Source: Motacilla alba alba
Taxonomy: Eukaryota > Chordata > Aves > Passeriformes > Motacillidae
Assembly (NCBI RefSeq): GCF_015832195.1
Contig: NC_052018.1
Coordinates: 59,023,666 to 59,087,665, forward strand
Reading direction: 5' to 3'
DNA: 64,000 bases
Below the pieces are notes generated by a model. The model did no database searches. It saw only the letters and a program-made list of their open reading frames with translations, and was not told the DNA's origin. The position numbers and the translations under genes are program-made. Below, piece by piece: positions 38,311 through 50,734 of the stretch; position 1 is the first letter of the stretch, and every line of letters starts with the position of its first letter.

Positions 38311-39140
38311 CCAGGACTTTATAGAGCTCTTCACATTCTAAGAAAGCCAGCTCTGTGGGCTTCACATTCAAGACTGATGCAAAAGAAGTTTAATGGACAG
38401 CAAGATGTCCACACCCACCAACATCTAAAACATACAGTACTACAAAGAGAAGTAACTGAATTAATTCTAAGCACCATGGAAAAATATTAACATCTCTGAG
38501 TAGGGGATAGTATGCGTGTGATACATTGATTTCATAATCTGCATAGCAGCAGTGATAACTTCGGGTGTCTCATACAAGAGGCTATACTGCCAGTATACTT
38601 TATAAGATGAAAAATTATTAACTAGAAGGTCACCTCTGAAGTCTTCATGAGATGATGCTGATGACTGCTGATTTTATAGGCAGCAACTTAGTGCTGCCAA
38701 GTAAAAAGGAACTGTGATTGTGAGGTTAGATTAAATTTTATTCTGTATTTGAGAACTGAAGACAAATTTTTTTGTAACTTTCCAATAAAATTTTTGCAAT
38801 CGCCACAGTTTGTAATGTGACTAACAAGACAGTCACACTTGGAGGGAAGTGTTGAGAGAAATTTTGTACCCTCATGATTGTCAGCTTTCCTGGAAATACA
38901 GAAACATAGTCGATGGAAGAAGGATCGCCTCCTTTGCTAGATATTTCCTTTACAGGATTTTTCAAAAATTATTTTCCTCTTCTTTCTATCAAATTAAGAA
39001 TCCAAGAACTGTCTTGCACCACACTGACAGGTTTTTATTGATGAGTTGAATATGCTCTGTGACATGAAGAAAACTTCAAAATTAATAAGAAAACAATATT
39101 TAAAGGAATAACTGTTTGGGTTTTTTTATTTGCTTGTTTG
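38311..39140. other. Non-coding DNA
   Basis: No supported gene. Overlapping 66- and 75-codon frames on opposite strands at 38738-39049 are unrecognisable. Confidence 0.5.
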
Positions 39141-39216
39141 TTTTCTTCTTCTCTTCTTCTCTTCTTTCTTCCCTCTTCTCTTTGTTTGTTTCTCTCTTCT
39201 TTCTTCTTTCTTCTTT
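39141..39216. repeat. Polypyrimidine (TTC/TCT) tract
   Basis: Nearly pure C/T sequence built from TTCTTC, TTCTCT and TTTCTTC words, interrupted by a TTTGTTTGTT segment. Confidence 0.9.
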
Positions 39217-39838
39217 AAAAATTAGATGGAAGACTAGTGCGTTTCTATGATCTCGAAGATATTAGAAGGCAGGTTTTAAAGGGTTCCATATCTTTTTTAA
39301 ACTTAGTTGATTATATATTAGAAAACTGACACTTTTCACTTTCTCATAATATTGACTCTGAAGCAGCAACATCTGAAATGGTTATATTTAATAAAATGAA
39401 TTATCAGAATTGTAAATTAGGCTTCACCATGCTCAAATTTGCATATTCAGGACTACAGGCTATGAGAGACAAAACCATCTTTCATGGTTCTGCTTTAATC
39501 TGTCATCACCTTGTGTTCTTATGCCTTATTTACACAGCAATTGAATTCTTCTCTTGCTCTTATTGCCTTTTTCTCTCCATCAATATTTTTCAAACTATAA
39601 AGCCATTCCACTTTAAACATCTAAGTATAAAATAGCAAATTCTTAGAGGATCACAGACATGGACTTATGAAGAATCGCTAAAACCCATTCTAGTCTCAAA
39701 ATCTGCAAATGTGCAATAGCTGTAGAGCTATACAAGCTATACAGTCTAGGATAGAATTGAAGTATTTCATCCTGAGATGAAACTTCATCTTCCTAGAAAA
39801 AATGGTTTCGTTTTCTAAATAATTCTCTGCTATCATTA
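39217..39838. other. Non-coding DNA next to solo LTR
   Basis: An 85-codon frame at 39378-39635 has no recognisable domain. Nothing else seen. Confidence 0.5.
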
Positions 39839-39844
39839 GGTGAG
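39839..39844 (+). repeat. Target-site duplication, left copy (GGTGAG)
   Basis: Six bases directly before the LTR, identical to the six bases directly after it (40509-40514). Confidence 0.9.
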
Positions 39845-40287
39845 TGTCGGAACTCAGAATGTCCTGCAGACATTCTCGGATGTTCCAGACCCAGGTCAAA
39901 AGCATCTGAGACCCTGGCATGCAGCCAGAGACCCCTGTGGCTTTGAATCTGACCCATGGAACAGTTTACCAACTTTGCAGGAAGAACAAGAAGTCACAAA
40001 AGTTTAGATATTGTAGTAGAAGTAGTCACGAAGTAAAGGGTAGGATTTCTGAGTGCTGTACAGGGGGGTTTTAAGCCTTGTACGCAGGGGCCCAAGTTTT
40101 GCACATGGGGGTCAGGAGTTTTAAGATGGAGGGATTTGGTTGTGCTCTGTCCTCTTTCTTTCTCCTTCCTAACCTCCATGTCTTTGGTGATGTTGGCACT
40201 CACAGATCGGTTTAGAGTAGAAAGTCACCATTCAATATAGATAGTAGGTATTGGGGGAAAGGTATAAACATGTAGTACATAATATAT

Positions 40288-40297
40288 GATATAAAAG
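40288..40297 (+). promoter_or_regulatory. LTR TATA-like box
   Basis: GATATAAAAG inside the solo LTR, about 100 bp upstream of its AATAAA. This is the expected place for the retroviral U3 core promoter. Activity is not known. Confidence 0.6.
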
Positions 40298-40389
40298 ATG
40301 GCACCAGCCCCCTGAGAGAGAGAGTGCCTTTGTCTGAGCTGCTGAACGGGCCACAGCAGTTCAGGAGAAGAATCTTTTAGATAACCAAC

Positions 40390-40395
40390 AATAAA
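40390..40395 (+). promoter_or_regulatory. LTR polyadenylation signal
   Basis: AATAAA inside the solo LTR, about 100 bases downstream of the TATA-like box and about 113 bases before the LTR end. The spacing fits an R region. Confidence 0.65.
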
Positions 40396-40508
40396 CTACC
40401 TTGAGAACAGACAACAGAAGACTACTGAGTCTTTCTTCGAAGGTATGGGTTGGAGGAGGGACTTTTCCATCTTTTGGGGTCACCCCAATCCGGGGGTGAA
40501 ACCCCACA

Positions 40509-40514
40509 GGTGAG
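40509..40514 (+). repeat. Target-site duplication, right copy (GGTGAG)
   Basis: Exact match to 39839-39844. Its perfect state argues that the insertion is not very old. Confidence 0.9.
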
Positions 40515-43195
40515 GATATCACAAGCAACATGTTTCCTACAGATGAGGCAGCTCATGCCCCATGCCTGTGGGAAGTCAGCTTATCAACCTGTTGATACTG
40601 AACTGCTTATCTGAGATGTGCACAAAGGCTTAAACTAAACATTTTGCAGGCGTTTGTCATTTGACATCTTACATTTCACAATATTAACATTTTATGTGAT
40701 ATTTTAATATGATACAACATATCTGATACAGTACTCAGTTATTCAGTGAAAAGATCAGCTTAATGACATTATACTTTCTGCAAAGTCAGTGAACCAAAGA
40801 ACCATTCTTTTTATTGAGTCCCCAAATATAATTTATGCTCAAATTGGACAGATACTGGTGAAATCACCTGAATCTATTTTGTTAGTGGATGTACTTTGTT
40901 CTTACTTCCCCCAAGTAGAAACCAGCTCTATTGAATAAATGTTACAATGCAGCAAATGCAGCATTTGAAGATCTGAAAACCAAATCAGGAAAGAATAAAT
41001 CACATTCCTTGTACTTCACAGTTCTGAAAGGAAACTCTTCTCAACAAGTGTGCTGCACTGACAGTGATCTTATACTTTATATATTATTTGGATTAAAAAT
41101 CTTTTCACGCTCCAGACAACTTTCACTTTTAAAAACACAATGCAAAGGAAAGGGACTTTCTCAAGTTTTTCCCAGACAAAAATGCCATTTGGTGGTACAG
41201 TGGTCCAGTAAATTTGAAAACTCAACTATGGGGCATCTGTTAAAAAAGATTTCTTGACTGAAGCATCATGAGCACACAGCAGTCTCTACTAACCTCCATG
41301 GTCCTGTTTCTTAAGAAAATATTTCTAAAAATTAATGTACCAGACCGACTACACTTCCTCAAGCAGCACACCAAAGATAGGTGAAGACCATGACAAAATG
41401 GGTATGCATGAAGGTTTTAAAAGCTTGAGATAGCAAACCTCCTCTTTTCTGACAGTAAAGGGACTGACAAATGACTTACAAAAATCTTCAGTCTGAGGAG
41501 CAGACAGATAAAGAGGGCAGCAAAACCCACTCTTCACCTTCCCTAAAGCAGCACAGACAGGCCAAAGCTACAGTCAGATCCACATATGCAACATCATGGT
41601 GAAACTTACAAAAAAAAAAATTTCAATAAAAATCCAGTGGTTTAGTGAAAATGAATGCGCAGCTTTTTAAGTCCAGTTCTCTATTAGGTTTCCTTGGCAC
41701 TGGAAGTGGGAACACAAATGAGAAACATCTTCTCTCTGTCAGTGATTCACCAGTTCTTATGGTAACCCCATTAACCACATTTTCTAGAACTTTTTTAGAA
41801 GATCACAGATATATTTCCTGATGTGTCTGAGCACAGCAGTGAAAAAAAGCCTTGTGAATAAGATTATTTATCCAAGGTGAGTTGAGTTACTGATTGCTCC
41901 TACCCAAATGATGGCTTTCTGTGGATTCAGCTTTGCTATAGGAGATCTAGAATTTCTGCATAAATATCTTTTTGACTCCAAATCAATGGCCTCATTACCT
42001 GAAGGAAAATTCGGACTAAATATTAATATCTGCTAGTAATTTGTGTAGTAAAACCTGGACGGATCATTTGCTTTAATTTGGTTTCAAAAATAAACATAGG
42101 AAATATAACTGCTCTGGATGTCTTGACAGAATCCAAATGATCAAATAAACACATTGACTTTTCTCAGAACACTTGTTTGAAAATGGGTGTAATGATTTTG
42201 AAAATATGCTGCAATTATTGTGTAGACAGACCCTACCCGGGCTTTGCAGTAGAATTATTTTACTATTTTCAAAAAGTTACAAGTAATAGGAAAACTTTTT
42301 AACTAAGCTACTAACAGATTACCAGCAAATTCTGTGGTTTTATTTCATGTTTTTAACCCTCCTTTTGCGAGTTTCCCCTAAGGTGTGTTTTTGAAGCCTA
42401 AACAAACAAGTCATGAATGGTGAAGGATTCAGACAGATTACAGGAATTGATCACTCTTTTTTAACAACATACTGGGATATCCAGGCTGCATCAAGACATT
42501 TCTTGAAGAAAAACAATGCTGTTCAGACACGACTTTTGGCCTAATACCACTTGTACTGTTCAAAATTGTGACTATGCTTAATTATCCCTCACCTGAAGAC
42601 ACATAGCAGAGTGGAAAGGCTATAAGGTTCCTAGTAGTTTCATATAAATTTAGCACTGTAGGTGGCTGACTGACTATTGTTATGCCTCACTGTGTTTAAT
42701 AGTATATTTTCCTGGATAAATAATTTCAAAAGATGGCTTTCAGCTGGCACTAAAATCCACCTGGCACATTCTGAACAACAGACTGGCAAAATGCTGATTA
42801 AAAAAAAAAAAAATGCCATTGGTGAGATGAATAGTAGAAAGAACTATATATATCTCTGGTCAGGGTTTTCAAAAACTACATTATCTCCCATTATTATAAG
42901 TGCTGGCACAAATATTGTTCAAAGAAGAGGGGTAAAAAAAAAGAGCAGCATTTTTTAAAAATACATATAAGGGGAAAAAAAAAGGAACAGCCTTCTATTT
43001 AAATCTTCCCTCTATTATGTTCTTCTGAACACTCATTAGTACCAATGGCAAATAGCCTTGAAACCCATGAAAAATACCTTCTGCCAGGATACCTAAAAAC
43101 TGTTGACAACAGATAAGCAGTGTTCTCTGCACACTGAACTGCATGAGCAATAACTGCCTCAGTTATTCATCTGCTGCTGCCTGTTTCTTGTCTTG
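40515..43195. other. Non-coding DNA
   Basis: Frames up to 108 codons (40931-41257) without a recognisable product. A-rich runs at about 41610 and 42800. No named repeat. Confidence 0.5.
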
Positions 43196-43262
43196 TGACT
43201 GGACTGCAAACTTTCTGGAGCAGGGCTAATTTATATGCTGTGCCTCAATTTAATGCTAACAA
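43196..43262 (+). mobile_element. Possible L2/MIR-type 3' fragment
   Basis: 'gactggactgcaaactttctggagcaggg' type sequence resembles the 'gactgtaagctc...gggcaggg' block shared by L2 and MIR 3' ends. Only about 65 bases support it. Confidence 0.3.
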
Positions 43263-44153
43263 TTTCTGTTGCTAGCCTAGACCTAATGTCTCTAGTTTGC
43301 TGGACTAACATAAATAATAATTGCCTAATTAATAATTAAGAAATAATCAAAGAAAATCTCCCTTTTTCCTGTGCCAGTGGGAGAGATGCATCTCAATAAA
43401 AGTAAAAACAGAGTAAGTCAGAAGAGTCACAGAGAAGTAGTAACTCGATATGCAGTGTTAATGCAACAATAAAACCCAGAAATTAATGGACAAGCCTGGT
43501 TTTAAATATCAAGTATTTCAAACTCAAGTACATAGAAATTTTCTGAATATACCTCTTCCTTTCACTCTCTGTTACTCTGTCCCCATTCCCAGTTAAAGGA
43601 GAGGGTAAAATGCATGAGAATTGTTCCTGTAGTTGACATTCAATCCCTATCTCTTTTTCCATATCCAAAAAGTTGTGTATTTTAAAACCAGTACTTTAAA
43701 CAAAACAAGCCCACATTTTGTTCAGTTATTATGTAACCTCACTTTGGGGAGGTGTTCTTCTGCCTGCATCCAAAAAAGTCATGGAGACTGAGTCATCCTG
43801 CTTCTTTTTCATCTGTTACGCCCAAATAGAGCAGGATAGATTTCATTGCCCTCAGCATGCCCTCATAACACTTCAGCATTACATTAGGACTGTGATTATA
43901 ATCAGATCTCATTCTTCAGGGCTTCAGCTGATCAGCTGTAAGAGTCAGGGCCATAATTTGACTTTTAAATTCTCCTCTTCCTCTACACATGCATCTTTTC
44001 TTTTGAAGGACTTGCAATTGACTGCAGCTGGCTGTTGAGTGAGGGGTATCCATACTTGGGGTGGCACCGTGCTTGAAGGTGCTTGACTGATGTGTCTGAT
44101 TAGGCACTCAAAGTCATTTTGATAACACAGTTTAGGATAAGGAAGGAACTATT
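43263..44153. other. Non-coding DNA
   Basis: A TAATTA-rich patch at about 43310-43350 and unrecognisable frames up to 106 codons (43718-44038). Confidence 0.5.
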
Positions 44154-44184
44154 AAAAAACAAAAACCAAACCAACACAAAACCT
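44154..44184. repeat. A/C-rich tract
   Basis: AAAAAACAAAAACC-type sequence, same class as the tract at 2926-2978. Confidence 0.75.
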
Positions 44185-47100
44185 CCATGGGGTTATTTAT
44201 TCGAGGTTGATTAAATAGATTTATTTTGGCAGATTAAAATGTCACTAGATGAACATTTATATAATTGATATGATGGCACAGTATTTGTGGAAGAAATTGA
44301 CTAGAGGTTTTCTGGTTTGGCTTTGATTTTCATGAAATATTCCATTTATATTCTTAAGTAACACTGAAATTGACAGCATCTGAACTTTTTATTATTTGCT
44401 TTGTACTCACATTTCCTGAGTACTGTGTGACCAGGCTACCCACTGAATTGTGCTTCATGAAATATGCTCATACTTATCTTGATGAGGTACTCAGCTGTGC
44501 TCCTCTGCTGGTGCTCTGAAATGCAGAAACTGGTCTGGGGCTGGTGTTAAGGTCTCTCTTTTTAACAGTAGATAACACATAGAATTCCAAGTGAGGGACA
44601 CAGTGATCATATAAATGAAGTATTTTTTACTAATCTGATATGTGGTGCTGAGTGAGCAGTAATGGATATTCAACCTGGTTTGTCATATGTTTTCACTGTT
44701 GTAGTCTCAGAAACAATTACACAGCAGCTCTTCCAAGTTTTCTGAGAGTGGAGATGGTGATAACAACTCTTCCACTTCAGCTGCTCTATTTAGCAACACA
44801 GTTATCTTTGGTGCAGAAATCTTTTTCACCCCTGTGTCCTGTTAGAATTCCTAAAGACGCTTTCCTGCTCTGGAAGCTCCAAACATCATTCCTGTCTATT
44901 TGCTCCCACTAGCACTCTACCAAAGTGCACCAGAACTGATTGCCTTCTTTCTGTGGAGGAAGGAAAAAAAACAAGGGGAAAGGGGGAGAGGATTCAAATT
45001 TCTTATCATTGTTCACTTTCCACAACTGTAGATACTTTAAAAAGAAATGCTAAAAAGATACCAAAATCACAAACATTTGTTGTGAATTTTTGCCTGTTTA
45101 TTTAATTAGCTGCTAACCCAAAATTTATCTGTGCAACTGAAAATGAAGGGGAAGAGAAGGCAGCTATCCTTTATGAAGAAGCTAGGTTTGAATAAGAAAG
45201 AAGCTTCTGAGCTTGCTAAAGGCAAAATGAGAGCTTGTAGAAGGGGCAGAGAGGGGTTTGGGTCCTGTTGGTAATCACAAACTCATAAATGCATGCTGAA
45301 AGTGGAGCAGCAACTGAAGCTAAAATGAAGGACACCGGAAAGGACAGTTCCACTGAAATGCCCAGAGACAAAGCACATGAAGAGATACCATGGAGATCCA
45401 CAAATAGCTGAATACACAAGAAATTGTGTACTGGGTCAGTTTTACCACAGGACTGGTCAATGAAGTGGCGCTCTGTCCACAACAATCATGTATATTTTAT
45501 TTTCAGTAAGGTATCTAGATCTCTTAGCCTTACTTATTTATGGATGGTGTGCAAAGGCAGAAAGGATTCTCAACTAAGTTAGAGTACAAGAAAATAAAAA
45601 TCCTTCAGCAATGGAAATGGTAACATCCACATCAAAATACATTTGGCAGAGCGTGCTTTACTCATCATCAAATCCATGGAAGGCAACCACGTAAAGGATT
45701 TCCCAGATAAGAAAACATAGAAATATAGAAAATTACTCTAAATAATTAGGTTGAAAGAACATTATTGTCAATTAATGAGACTATCAGTAGAAGAAAATCT
45801 AAACATGTCTTTTCCACCTTAAGAAAATTTGTCTTCTTCCTAGAGTATGCAGCCAAATTTATAATTATGTTGGCAGTTAATAGAATACAAAAGCACTTGG
45901 AATTTTAAATAGGATAAATAAAATGCAATGTGATTTCTAACAGATCTGGGCTTATTAGGGCTCTTAACCTATTTATGTGGGCTTTCTTTCAATTGTGTTT
46001 TTTTTTACTGATGAAAACAGTTCTCAAAGCAGTTTCATTGTGTTAGAAATCCTGACAACTATATATGACGTAGAATTCCTAATTTTAAAATAGCTGTTCT
46101 ATTCTGAATGGTAATTATATGTCTTACAATATGTCTTCTAATCTGTAGTTATGGTCTTTTATAGAAATAATTGCATCTGTTTAGCTATCTAAAAGCTGCT
46201 ATATTAATAACTTTCCATTTTCTTTCTAACCTTTAATATTCTTCTCTTAAATTTCCAGTTTAGGTGAACCCCAAGTAGCAAAACTTCAAGCCATTGCTCA
46301 CACCTGGCAGGTAATTCTCTCAAGACTGTCCACTGAGGGCTCTGCAGGGTCTGCAACAATCCACTGAGATCTCAAGACACAGGATGGCTACGCTGCATAT
46401 GTCCCAACTGTACTGATTTGATAAGATTGCAGACTGATTCCAAAGCTTTGTAAACTTTTCCTTCATATTAGTTACATATGTGGGCTACATGTTACAGCTA
46501 GTTTTGGAAATTCCTGTCAAATTCTGACTGTTTCTTCTATTCCATGTAAACTGGGGACAATGCTGTAAAATTTTCTGCTGTAAAAGTTAAATGAACGAAG
46601 TATCCCACGTTTGGCACTGGCTTTACCCAAGTGAAATCTGTGAAGAGTGGTATTTAGGAAAGCCTCTTTGGATTCATTACATGGTGCATTATTTTCATAA
46701 ATAAATGAGCTGCTGTGAAGAATGTGCATGGGTTTTGAGTTATGAACCAGACCTTTATGTGTACACTCCAGAGGACTGCAAACTCTGTTCCTCTGCTGCA
46801 TTTTCCAAACTCAGGTTTTATCGTAAAACAGCAGATTTGCTTCTTGTCATCACAGAATCATCATAGTTTATAGAATGAGATTACTTTCCTCATATGTTCT
46901 TTTATTAATATTGCCAAGACTTTCTTCATGTAAATAAACAGAATTTTTGGTTTTCCATTTTTTCATTTTGTTTACTTCCTATCAGTGCTCAGTAGATAAC
47001 TGCATCTGTCTGCTCAAGCTATAGATACTGCCGTCTCAATGGCTCTATCCTCATTACAGCTCTTACCTTCCTACAGCTCTTTCGCAGTCCAGGCTGCTGT

Positions 47101-47350
47101 GTCATACCTGAGCATCAGATCCATCCTTGAAGAGGAGGGGAGAAATCTATAACAGGAGTTAGAGACTGCTATATAGTGCTGAGCAACTGAGATGTGCCAG
47201 GGCATTCAAAAGGAACAAAACACATGGTCAGTCGATTCACATGCCAAGTGTTTCTTTATAAAGCCAAAACACTTTTAGAGTGTCTGGGAGAAATGAAGCA
47301 AGTCTTGGACTGTTCTCTGCAAGTATAAAACCCTTCTCTTTCTTTCTTCA
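44185..47350. other. Non-coding DNA
   Basis: Frames up to about 94 codons on either strand, none recognisable. At about 46850-46885 a 'cacagaatcatcatagttta' word is reminiscent of an inverted CR1 3' terminus but has no supporting neighbour blocks. Confidence 0.5.
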
Positions 47351-47382
47351 GAAAAAAACCCACAAAACAACACACTCTCACC
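47351..47382. repeat. A/C-rich tract
   Basis: Poly(A) followed by CC/CA-rich sequence (AAAAAAACCCACAAAACAAC). Same class as the other A/C tracts. Confidence 0.7.
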
Positions 47383-48640
47383 AAATGCATATATTTCTAA
47401 TAAATTTGTGTATAATTTGTATGAGATTTTACCTTTGACTGTTTATGGTTGAGATGGGGGTTGTTAAATTCATTTTACCTGTAATTTTTTTCTGCATGTT
47501 GTTACAAAGCATGTTTGCATGTTCTAAATGCCAAACCTTCCAACCCCAAAAGAAACAAGAAACCCCAAATAACTCCTTGTATTTATTATTTAGAAATGTA
47601 GTCTAAAAATCACTAAATAATGCATTACTTTGATTATGTATTTTGTATTTGCAATGTGACATACATTTAAGTGATTTATTTCTGTCTTTTAGACATAATC
47701 TTTTGCAGCCTTCTTGTGAGCTTTTTTCCTGACACTGCACATCTTAAATGAACTAGTCAGGTTTTTTTCCAAGTTTATTAACTAAATTCCCACCATTTAC
47801 TAAATTGCATGTTTATCTCTTTTTTCCTAATTCAGAAAGTCCTGTCAGAACCAATTATCAGAATGATGAGCAGTGTCTATACCACAAGCTACCAACAGAA
47901 TTCACAAGTCATCTCAAAGACCTTTTTTTCCAGAACCAGTTTTATGTTTATTTCTTTGAAGAAGTGTAAATATTGCTAGTTGTGTTTAGCATGCAGAACA
48001 ATGAAATGTCACTTCCTTTGTGTTAATGCCTGAGTAACTTGCAGGCACAAATAGTCTCCATCTCACAATGCACTCAGGAGCATTATGGTGCTGGAAATGT
48101 CTACATTTCCTTTGCATGAAGTGAGTGGTATCAGTGGCTTTACTGGTGCTTACAAAATGTTATTATTGGTAAATAGAAAAAAATTATCTGATTGCACACA
48201 CTGAACTATTATTATTTATTAATACAAGGTTGTTTTCCTTATTACCTTTAAAATCCAGCTAGTCTAAATGACCTTTATATCATGTTCTGTGCAAAATGCT
48301 TGACAGTAATGACAAGCTGAGCACAAACAAGTTGAGTAAATATAACCCATATGGCATTGCTCACAAAGTTTATAGCACTTGAATGTTTTCCATTTCTTTA
48401 GCAGATGTGTTACTGCATTGCCCAACAGTCACAGGCATCAGTAAACAACAGTGAGAAGTGAAAATTTTGCTACTAACCTTGCGAATCTTCTGCTGGAAAA
48501 TAGCACAATGGAAATTTTCATATATTCTCATATTGGCTGAATGACTGGGTATGCTAATTCTACGCCCAGTAGTTCAGGCACAGCCTAGGAACTGTTAGTT
48601 TTAAATACTGTTTTGATGATCACAGGAACTCTGCAAAAGT
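47383..48640. other. Non-coding AT-rich DNA
   Basis: No supported feature. Confidence 0.5.
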
Positions 48641-49885
48641 AGCCTTAAAATAGTTGTAAGCTCATCTGTATGAGTCCAGCTGCCATGATCTCCCAAGGAG
48701 AGCCTGAGACACTGTACCTTAGGAAAGAGCATGTAACCAGTCCCAGGATCCCACTCTTCCTAAATGCTGTTTTCATCTTGGCTTTTCTGAAAGCCTCCAG
48801 TGGTCTTGGCCACCAAAGATATTTAAACACAGGGCATGGCCTGTATCAGATTCAAACTCTGTTCTTAAAAGCAGCATAGATGTCATGTGACATAGATGTC
48901 ATGACATAGATGTCATAGATGACACTGTACTAGATTAGAATGACTAGAACCAAATCCTCAAAAATGCCTCAGGAGCTGTGAGAGTCCCCAAGCAGACAGC
49001 ACTGCTCTTTCTTGCATGCCCATCTCCAGCAGTGAGCAGCCTCAGAAACTGCCTGTGCCAGCTTGGTCAGCTGCAAACCATGTGTTCTGCATCAGTGGGA
49101 TCTCCCCACTCACTGCCTGCTCAGAGGGTGCTCCAGAAGACACTTTGCTCTCATCTAAATTCTTTGGACAATCCTCTTTTTCTTGGGAAGCTCCTTCGCA
49201 CACCTCTAAGGTGCACAGCACTCACCACACTGGAGACTTGTGCTGCAGGAGACTTCTCCAGCCAGACTGGGAAAGGAGGGACTCTTCCTAGAAAAAAAAA
49301 AGAAAAAACTTTTCACAGTCTGCTGAACCCTTTCTATCTTATCCATTGAACTGCCACAGCTTCATGGATTTCTTTTCCTGTTGCCCAGGACCAGGATGGC
49401 TACTAAAATAGGACAGCAGAGAGAAATGGGACAACACATCTTGAAAGGCACAAATCACATCTTGTGATGATCCTTCCTCACAGCTCACAAACATGTACAA
49501 AGTCCTGCCTAACCTCAGCCAGGATTTGTACCTGTATCATTTTTATGGCTATCTAATTCCAGACACTCAAGAAATTTGCTGTAAAAGAAGCCCAGCCCAA
49601 TATTGCATTCACTACTGAAAAGTTTTATGAAACGTGCTTCCTCATAAATAAGTTAATATTTTGGGGCAAAAATCATGCACAGATGCTTCATAGATAGCAA
49701 GATGTCCACTAGCATGAAAAATAACATCACTAGCAAGTTTCCTTCATGTATTTATTACGAATTCCTCTTTAAATTATGTGAAACCCTAACATTATGCAAT
49801 ATTCCTGATAAATGCACCAAACTGGGATTAGTCAGGCTCATCCCCACCATCTGCCACTATCCCTTCAGCTCCTTTGTGCTCTGAA
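48641..49885. other. GC-richer noncoding block
   Basis: Two overlapping plus frames (123 codons at 48978-49349 and 91 codons at 49016-49291) lie in different phases, and opposite-strand frames overlap at 48645-48879. None is recognisable, and multi-phase openness points to base composition rather than coding. A short tandem repeat at 48875-48922 is listed separately. Confidence 0.45.
48875..48922. repeat. CATAGATGTCATG(A) tandem repeat, about three copies
   Basis: CATAGATGTCAT occurs three times in 48 bases with spacers of 2-4 bases, and a partial fourth follows. ATGACAT...ATGTCAT within it also forms a short inverted repeat. Confidence 0.9.
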
Positions 49886-49965
49886 ATAAGTTTTGATGTT
49901 TCAACCAGGATGAACCCTGATCCTGTCGAAGTAAGCAGGAGTTTTTCCACCGATTGCAGCCAAAA
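49886..49965. repeat. Possible ancient amniote interspersed repeat
   Basis: 'ctgatcctgtcgaagtaag' then 'caggagtttttccaccgatt' resembles the 'gatcctgc...agtgggagttttgcc...gactt' pattern of a widespread amniote nonautonomous repeat. Support is short and degenerate. Confidence 0.28.
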
Positions 49966-50639
49966 TTTAGTAGGGCTGCCACTAAAGGAAAAAACAGGAG
50001 GAGTCTTGGCCTCTCAGTCAGCTGCTGCTTTACATAAAAACCAAGACAAGCACCACTGGGACATGGTTGTATAAAACAATAGAGGCAAAGAGACTGACCT
50101 GAGTATGCCACAGGGAGGGATGCTACAGGGAGGGATGAGGGAACTTAATAACTGCATTTCCCTGTGACACACTGAATAATTCAAATTAGAAAATAACCTC
50201 CACTTCTTTGGTCTTGAGTTGCTGAAAGACTGACCACATTCCACTATAGTACACTGAAGAGTGCAAAAGAGTCTTTTATTAAATCCCAGGGTTATGCCTC
50301 TTTAGCTCTTTACAATCTTTACTACTGCTCCACTATTGTCACAAAAGACTGTTTTCCTAAGTTTTTTAACCATTTTTGTGCTCTAGATTTGACTCAGAGT
50401 TGGCACAAGCAGCCTGGTAGCAAAGCAGACCAGGGAATCCAAGTGTCAACCTTCACCCCTCATGCCATTAGCCTTCTGATAGCATTTCAATACGTAGAAG
50501 TGTACTAAAGTAGTAAAATAATTCTGTCCAAGTGTTTCTATTTAGCAAGTTTTTGTCTCATGTTCTTGATATCTAAATTTAAAATCTTACTTTTTACTGA
50601 GAAAATAATATATTTCTTTATGAAGATCATTATTTGTAT
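49966..50639. other. Non-coding DNA
   Basis: Overlapping frames of 66-84 codons on both strands, unrecognisable. No named repeat. Confidence 0.45.
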
Positions 50640-50671
50640 TATTGGTATTGTGTTATTGTACAATACCAATA
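50640..50671. repeat. Perfect 12-bp inverted repeat, 8-nt loop
   Basis: TATTGGTATTGT at 50640-50651 pairs with ACAATACCAATA at 50660-50671. It forms part of an AT-rich palindrome cluster. Confidence 0.9.
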
Positions 50672-50677
50672 CATATG

Positions 50678-50691
50678 GTATTATATAATAC
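50678..50691. repeat. 14-bp perfect palindrome
   Basis: GTATTATATAATAC equals its own reverse complement. It lies 6 bp right of the 12-bp hairpin, followed by a TATATATAT run and another TATGGTATTGGTA segment. Confidence 0.92.
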
Positions 50692-50734
50692 AAATTATAT
50701 ATATATTGCTATAGTGTTATTATGGTATTGGTAC

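Larger units (their letters stand above)
39845..40508 (+). mobile_element. Solo LTR of an endogenous retrovirus, class II (ERVK) type
   Basis: A complete 664-bp LTR beginning TGTCGG and ending CCACA (TG...CA termini), flanked by a perfect 6-bp direct repeat GGTGAG. Retroviral integrase makes the flanking duplication; 6 bp is typical of avian class II/alpharetrovirus-like elements. A TATA-like box lies at 40288-40297 and an AATAAA at 40390-40395, giving a plausible U3-R-U5 order on the plus strand. No primer-binding site, gag, pol or env sequence follows, so the internal part was lost, most likely by recombination between two LTRs. The sequence resembles songbird ERVK LTRs as I remember them; subfamily assignment needs a library search. 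Confidence 0.9.

Noticed and set aside
38129..38371. 80-codon minus frame resembling a membrane protein
   Set aside because: The hydrophobic stretch is the complement of an A/C-rich tract and poly(A), a composition artefact.
46850..46885. CR1 3' terminus
   Set aside because: One short similar word without the neighbouring CR1 blocks.
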